A stretch of DNA of 64,000 nucleotides from Sinanaerobacter chloroacetimidivorans (GTDB lineage Bacteria > Bacillota > Clostridia > Peptostreptococcales > Anaerovoracaceae). The stretch covers positions 1-64,000 of the forward strand of contig NZ_JAGSND010000014.1 in assembly GCF_018128545.1 (NCBI RefSeq). The letters run 5' to 3'. Below, piece after piece: positions 60,516 through 64,000 of this stretch. How positions within the stretch are numbered: the stretch's first letter is position 1; each line of letters begins with the position of its first letter. Under the pieces are notes generated by a model that made no database searches, was not told the origin of the DNA, and was given only the letters and a program-made list of their open reading frames with translations. A program made the position numbers and the translations under genes.

Positions 60516-61679
60516 ATGAGAAAGCGAACAAGCTGGCTGTTAATCCTTTTTATGACAATGACCTTCGCTGCCGGAGGGCAGTGGCTCCAAAATCCCTATA
60601 CTTATGGGATGAGTGCTGCTGATTTCACCGATGTGAAGACCTCGTACTGGGGTTATCCGTACATAGATTTTTCTGCCAATAAAGGAATTATCAATGGTTA
60701 TCTGACTCCAAAGGGAACCTATCAATTTCTTCCTGAAACTCAAGTAACAAGAGAAGAGGCCATGTCCATGCTGTATCGCGCCCTGGCGGCAGCCGGGAAG
60801 CTGGAAAGCCAGGAGGATTTTTCTGCCGATTATCAACAGCTTTTCACTGCTCACAAAATTGCCGGCTGGGCTCAAAAATATGTAGCTTATGGGTTAAAAT
60901 ATAATTTGGTTACGGAGGCAGAGCTTTTGGACTTTACCGACGATGAAAGCGGTTATGGAAAATTAGCTCCGAGAGAACAGGCAGCTGTTTGGACCGGCAA
61001 GGCTATGAAAAAAAGCCTAGCTCCGGCCTATTCCCTTATCTATTCGGATAAAGATGATATTTCATCAGGTGCTTTGCCTTATATAGATCTTTTGTATCGC
61101 CAGGGAATTATGCAAGGGGATGATACAAAAATGTTCCATCCTGCCAATGGCATTAAGCGTGCAGAATTCGCAGCCATTGCCAACCGTGTATTTGAAGCTG
61201 CAAAAACGGATGACTATCAGGTGGAAAAGGAAGTTCAATCTTATCGCGGGACTATCGTATCCGTGGATTCCATAAATAATTTAATTATGATGACACAATC
61301 AGACGGAACTGCAAGAGTGATTCAAATAAATGCCAAAACACAGATTGTAATTGATGGAAAGTTGAATTATAATGGTCTAAAAGGAATGAAAACCGGAGTT
61401 TCTTCTGTGGTGGCATGGGGCGCATTTCTTGATCAAAGCGCAGGCCAGTCTGCAAATGCGTTGCAGCTTCATGTTATAACAAAAACCGAATCACGAGTAG
61501 GACTCATCACTGCCATTGAAAAGGTAAACGGTACCACCTCGGTACTAACCGTCAAGAATGCGGACGGAGACGAAATTCACTATGTTGTGGATCGAAATAG
61601 TCAGATTCTGAATACACCGGTAAAAGGCAAAGAAGTAACCTTTATTTGTGATGGTGTGAAAATTCTTGAAATCAAGTAA
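60516..61679 (+). CDS. S-layer-homology domain protein
   Basis: This 387-aa secreted protein has a signal peptide (KRTSWLLILFMTMTFAAGG) followed by three SLH domains (about residues 35-225; FTDVKTSYWGYPYIDFSANK, ...PREQAAVWTGKAMKK..., and LPYIDLLYRQGIMQGDDTKM). These anchor it to pyruvylated secondary wall polymer. The C-terminal about 150 residues are beta-stranded repeats (YRGTIVSVDSINNLIMMTQ, RVGLITAIEKVNGTTSVLTV) of unknown function. GAGG lies about nine bases before ATG 60516. It sits next to two LCP ligases, which attach such wall polymers. Confidence 0.88.
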   Translation: MRKRTSWLLILFMTMTFAAGGQWLQNPYTYGMSAADFTDVKTSYWGYPYIDFSANKGIINGYLTPKGTYQFLPETQVTREEAMSMLYRALAAAGKLESQEDFSADYQQLFTAHKIAGWAQKYVAYGLKYNLVTEAELLDFTDDESGYGKLAPREQAAVWTGKAMKKSLAPAYSLIYSDKDDISSGALPYIDLLYRQGIMQGDDTKMFHPANGIKRAEFAAIANRVFEAAKTDDYQVEKEVQSYRGTIVSVDSINNLIMMTQSDGTARVIQINAKTQIVIDGKLNYNGLKGMKTGVSSVVAWGAFLDQSAGQSANALQLHVITKTESRVGLITAIEKVNGTTSVLTVKNADGDEIHYVVDRNSQILNTPVKGKEVTFICDGVKILEIK

Positions 61680-61814
61680 AACATAATTCGATTCGTAATC
61701 GAGTCCGCCTTCCTACCTAATTTGCCTGGAAATACATAACAAAAATGAAAATACTATGAGGAAAATAAAAATGAAGAATTTAATGCTATCCGGATATACC
61801 AATAGGGAGGGAAT

Positions 61815-63374
61815 ATGGAGATAGAGGTTTTAAAAAACAAAAAAGTATCGGAACTGCGTGAAATTGCAAAGACCTTTCAGCTGGAAGGCTTTGATAAAAT
61901 GAAAAAAGCAGAACTGATCGAGGCACTGACAAGGTCTGGTCCGACAGTACCTCAGGGCGAAATGCTTTCCGAGAACAAAACTGGTACGGAATATAAGGAA
62001 GCTGTCCCTGCGGAAAAGGCAACTAAAGAGAGAGAGAGCAGACCAGAAAAAACGAAGAAGTTCGAAAAAGAAAAGAAAGAAGCAACAGATATAAAAGAAA
62101 CTAGAGAAGTAAGAGAAGCAGAGACTGTTAAAAAAGAAGTAAAAGAAGCAGAGACTGTTAAAAAAGAAGTGAAAGAAGCAGAGACTGTTAAAGAAGAAGC
62201 TGCCGAAAAAGAATCTCCCTCTGCACAGGAGAAAAAGATTCAAGGTCCGCGGGAGGACCGGCCTGAGGTAGAAGGTATTCTGGAAATTGCAGAAGGCGGT
62301 TTCGGATTTCTAAGATTCCATAATTTCCTTACCAGTGATAAGGATATCTATGTTTCACCATCTCAAATCAGAAGATTCAATTTAAAAACAGGGGATAAAA
62401 TTAAAGGAATTACAAGAAGACCAAATGAAGGGGAAAAATTTGGTGCTTTGTTGTATGTAAATACAGTAAACGGAGACGAACCGGGAGTCGCCATCAGAAG
62501 ACCGGATTTCGACGATTTGACGCCGATTTTTCCTAATCAGCGTATCTCATTGGAAAGCGGAGCAACAGAGCTTTCCATGCGGTTGATCGATATCGTGGCG
62601 CCAATCGGAAAAGGTCAAAGGGGACTGATTGTTGCACCACCGAAGGCAGGTAAAACCGTGCTGCTGAAGAAAGTGGCCAACAGTATCGAAAAGATCTATC
62701 CGGAAATTGAAATGATCGTACTGCTTGTGGATGAAAGACCGGAGGAAGTCACGGATATGCAGCGATCCATCGGCGGAGAGGTTATATACTCTACCTTTGA
62801 TGAGCTGCCGCAGAATCATGTAAAGGTTGCGGAGATGGTTCTGGCAAGGGCACAGCGTCTTGTGGAACACGGCAAGGATGTGGTAATCCTGCTTGACAGC
62901 ATCACCAGGCTGGCCAGAGCCTATAATCTGGTGATTCCACCTACCGGAAGAACCCTGTCCGGCGGACTTGATCCCGGAGCTTTGCATAAACCGAAGAAAT
63001 TCTTTGGAGCCGCAAGAAAGATGGAAGAAGGTGGCAGTATTACGATTCTTGCCACGGCATTGGTAGAGACAGGCAGCCGTATGGACGATGTCATCTTTGA
63101 GGAGTTCAAGGGAACAGGAAATATGGAGCTGCATTTGGATCGCAAATTGTCGGAAAAACGTATCTTCCCTGCTATCAATCTCAATAAATCAGGAACAAGA
63201 AGAGAAGATCTGCTGATGAGTCAGGACGAGCTGGAAGCCATATGGACCATGCGAAGAGCTATGGCCAATATCGGGACCCAGGAGGTTACGGAAAACATTA
63301 TTGATCAGCTGGCTCATACGAAGAACAATGCGGACTTCATTCAAATCATTAAAAAAACAAAGCTGGAAAGTTAA
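61815..63374 (+). CDS. rho: Transcription termination factor Rho with repeat-rich insertion
   Basis: This 519-aa hexameric RNA helicase ends transcription. It has an N-terminal Rho_N helix domain (1-45), then about 105 residues of Lys/Glu-rich low-complexity sequence including three 10-residue repeats [10 protein letters not shown], the cold-shock-like RNA-binding domain ([35 protein letters not shown]) and the RecA-like motor with Walker [44 protein letters not shown] and [19 protein letters not shown]. It is about 100 residues longer than E. coli Rho. The start is ATG 61815, with AGGGAGGG. rpmE, its frequent neighbour, is absent before the DUF1385 gene. Confidence 0.95.
   Translation: MEIEVLKNKKVSELREIAKTFQLEGFDKMKKAELIEALTRSGPTVPQGEMLSENKTGTEYKEAVPAEKATKERESRPEKTKKFEKEKKEATDIKETREVREAETVKKEVKEAETVKKEVKEAETVKEEAAEKESPSAQEKKIQGPREDRPEVEGILEIAEGGFGFLRFHNFLTSDKDIYVSPSQIRRFNLKTGDKIKGITRRPNEGEKFGALLYVNTVNGDEPGVAIRRPDFDDLTPIFPNQRISLESGATELSMRLIDIVAPIGKGQRGLIVAPPKAGKTVLLKKVANSIEKIYPEIEMIVLLVDERPEEVTDMQRSIGGEVIYSTFDELPQNHVKVAEMVLARAQRLVEHGKDVVILLDSITRLARAYNLVIPPTGRTLSGGLDPGALHKPKKFFGAARKMEEGGSITILATALVETGSRMDDVIFEEFKGTGNMELHLDRKLSEKRIFPAINLNKSGTRREDLLMSQDELEAIWTMRRAMANIGTQEVTENIIDQLAHTKNNADFIQIIKKTKLES
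62114..62203 (+). repeat. Three 30-bp tandem repeats inside rho
   Basis: Three near-identical 30-bp units, each beginning GAAGCAGAGACTGTTAAA, encode [10 protein letters not shown] repeats in the charged insertion of Rho. Only a few third-position or Lys/Glu changes separate them, which suggests recent slippage. Confidence 0.85.
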
Positions 63375-63452
63375 ATAAAATAATCAGAAAAAGACACAGC
63401 TGTAAAATTGAAGGTAATAATCATAAAAGACAAAGCTGGAAAGTTGAATAAA
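63357..63452 (+). repeat. Degenerate direct repeats spanning the end of rho
   Basis: ACAAAGCTGGAAAGTTAAATAA at the 3' end of rho recurs almost exactly as ACAAAGCTGGAAAGTTGAATAA just before the next start codon, with a weaker copy (ACACAGCTGTAAAATTGAAGG) between them. The rho end and stop codon seem to have been locally duplicated. It also places GCTGGAAAG, the only ribosome-site-like sequence, before the DUF1385 start. Confidence 0.6.
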
Positions 63453-63454
63453 CA

Positions 63455-64000
63455 ATGGATTTTAAGAAAATTTTTATAAAAAATGCCTGTCCGACTAAAG
63501 TTGGAGGACAGGCCGTGCTGGAAGGCATCATGATGAAAGGCGAAGACCGTACTGCAGTGGTGATAAGAAAGCCAAACGGGAAGCTTCACATCAAAACAGA
63601 GATGTTGAAAAAGCCGGGAAAACTGCGGAAAATTCCGATACTGCGGGGCGTGTTCGTCTTTGTGGATGCTCTGGTTACAGGAACCAGAACACTGCTTTAT
63701 TCTGCCGAGGTACTGGAGGACAGCGAAGGGGGAGAAGCCTTTGAAAAGGATAAACTGACCCTCTGGCTTGAAAAAAAATACGGAGAAAAAGGCGCTTTAA
63801 ATGCTATGCTTTACGTGTCCGTTTTTCTCGCCATCCTGTTTACGGTAGGGATCTTCATTATAGGCCCTACGGCAGTGGTCAGCGTAATGAAATATGTGAC
63901 ACAAAATGAAGTCGCGCTGAATCTAATCGAAGGAATTTTTCGTATTCTCGTTTTTGTATTATATATTTTACTTATTTCAAAGATGAAAGATATACAGACG
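63455..64000 (+). CDS. DUF1385 membrane protein, partial at window end
   Basis: The frame opens at ATG 63455 and runs off the window without a stop (182 codons seen). It starts MDFKKIFIKNACPTKVGGQA then VLEGIMMKGEDRTAVVIRKP, which is the DUF1385 signature, followed by RKIPILRGVFVFVDALVTGT and two membrane segments (YVSVFLAILFTVGIFIIGP and a later one). In Clostridia this gene usually lies between rho/rpmE and prmC/prfA. Its function is unknown; a metal- or membrane-related role has been guessed. Confidence 0.88.
   Translation, partial: MDFKKIFIKNACPTKVGGQAVLEGIMMKGEDRTAVVIRKPNGKLHIKTEMLKKPGKLRKIPILRGVFVFVDALVTGTRTLLYSAEVLEDSEGGEAFEKDKLTLWLEKKYGEKGALNAMLYVSVFLAILFTVGIFIIGPTAVVSVMKYVTQNEVALNLIEGIFRILVFVLYILLISKMKDIQT

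Noticed and set aside
61755..61826. 22-codon frame overlapping the rho start, considered as a leader peptide
   Set aside because: No regulatory hairpin or ribosome site accompanies it; overlap with the rho ribosome site is probably chance.
62114..62203. Regular repeats considered as a CRISPR array
   Set aside because: The units are directly adjacent without spacers and lie in frame within rho. No CRISPR array or cas gene was found anywhere in the window.
62547..63134. 195-codon minus-strand frame opposite rho
   Set aside because: It is antisense to the conserved Rho motor domain, with no ribosome site.

Overview
The window looks like a chromosomal segment of a low-GC, Gram-positive anaerobe of the class Clostridia. 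The support is strong AGGAGG-type ribosome sites with frequent TTG/GTG starts, S-layer-homology (SLH) proteins, an NiaR-type repressor, 3-hydroxybutyryl-CoA dehydrogenase of the clostridial type, a sigma-54 activator of the RocR/PrdR kind, and Firmicutes families such as DUF2512, DUF1385 and DUF2935. I cannot name the species. No phage genome, CRISPR array or rRNA operon is visible. One tRNA is present.

Layout. 1-2300 is a graveyard of insertion-sequence remnants (IS66, IS256 and an IS3-like HTH piece, then a 1,056-bp IS1182-like element with intact ends but a deleted middle). 2375-20333 (+) is a surface-glycan operon: MVF-family flippase, a second degenerate IS, a TupA-like ATP-grasp enzyme, UDP-sugar dehydrogenase, Gfo/Idh/MocA oxidoreductase, acetyltransferase and aminotransferase (a diacetamido-uronic acid route), glycosyltransferases, a dTDP-3-amino-3,6-dideoxyhexose route (rmlA, rmlB, a ketoisomerase-like cupin, an aminotransferase) and capE-capF-capG for UDP-N-acetyl-L-fucosamine. 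20374-26037 (-) converges on it with a WbuB-like glycosyltransferase, a HEPN/MNT pair, an epimerase, the initiating phosphosugar transferase and a Wzy/ligase-type membrane protein. Together these can build nucleotide sugars, start a lipid-linked repeat, flip it and polymerise it.

26205-36000 holds a membrane protein paired with a PP2C-like phosphatase, a protein with an N-terminal tandem repeat, a SNF2 helicase, a copper-amine-oxidase-N-domain secreted protein, a 47-residue small gene and a TolC-family protein behind a palindromic operator. 36030-43137 is a self-contained catabolic island: a PAS-AAA-Fis sigma-54 activator, three TGCA-N4-TGCA sites, a -24/-12 promoter, an agmatinase-family ureohydrolase, a creatininase with every catalytic residue I can recall, an APC permease and three SDR proteins. 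I read it as an inducible creatinine/creatine-type guanidino-compound pathway in which a ureohydrolase may replace classical creatinase. This is the most interesting system here.

43256-53701 is regulatory and envelope housekeeping: DUF2935, DUF2512, an orphan MASE3 histidine kinase, tRNA-Val(GAC) with an unusual C33, an SLH/transglutaminase protein, NiaR, an XRE regulator, an ECF sigma factor with its membrane anti-sigma partner, and two proteins of unknown function. 53824-64000 returns to envelope and core metabolism: a membrane FlaA1/CapD-type dehydratase, pgi, hbd, two LytR-CpsA-Psr ligases separated by a perfect four-way-junction inverted-repeat element, an SLH protein, rho with a repeat-rich insertion, and the start of a DUF1385 gene cut by the window end.
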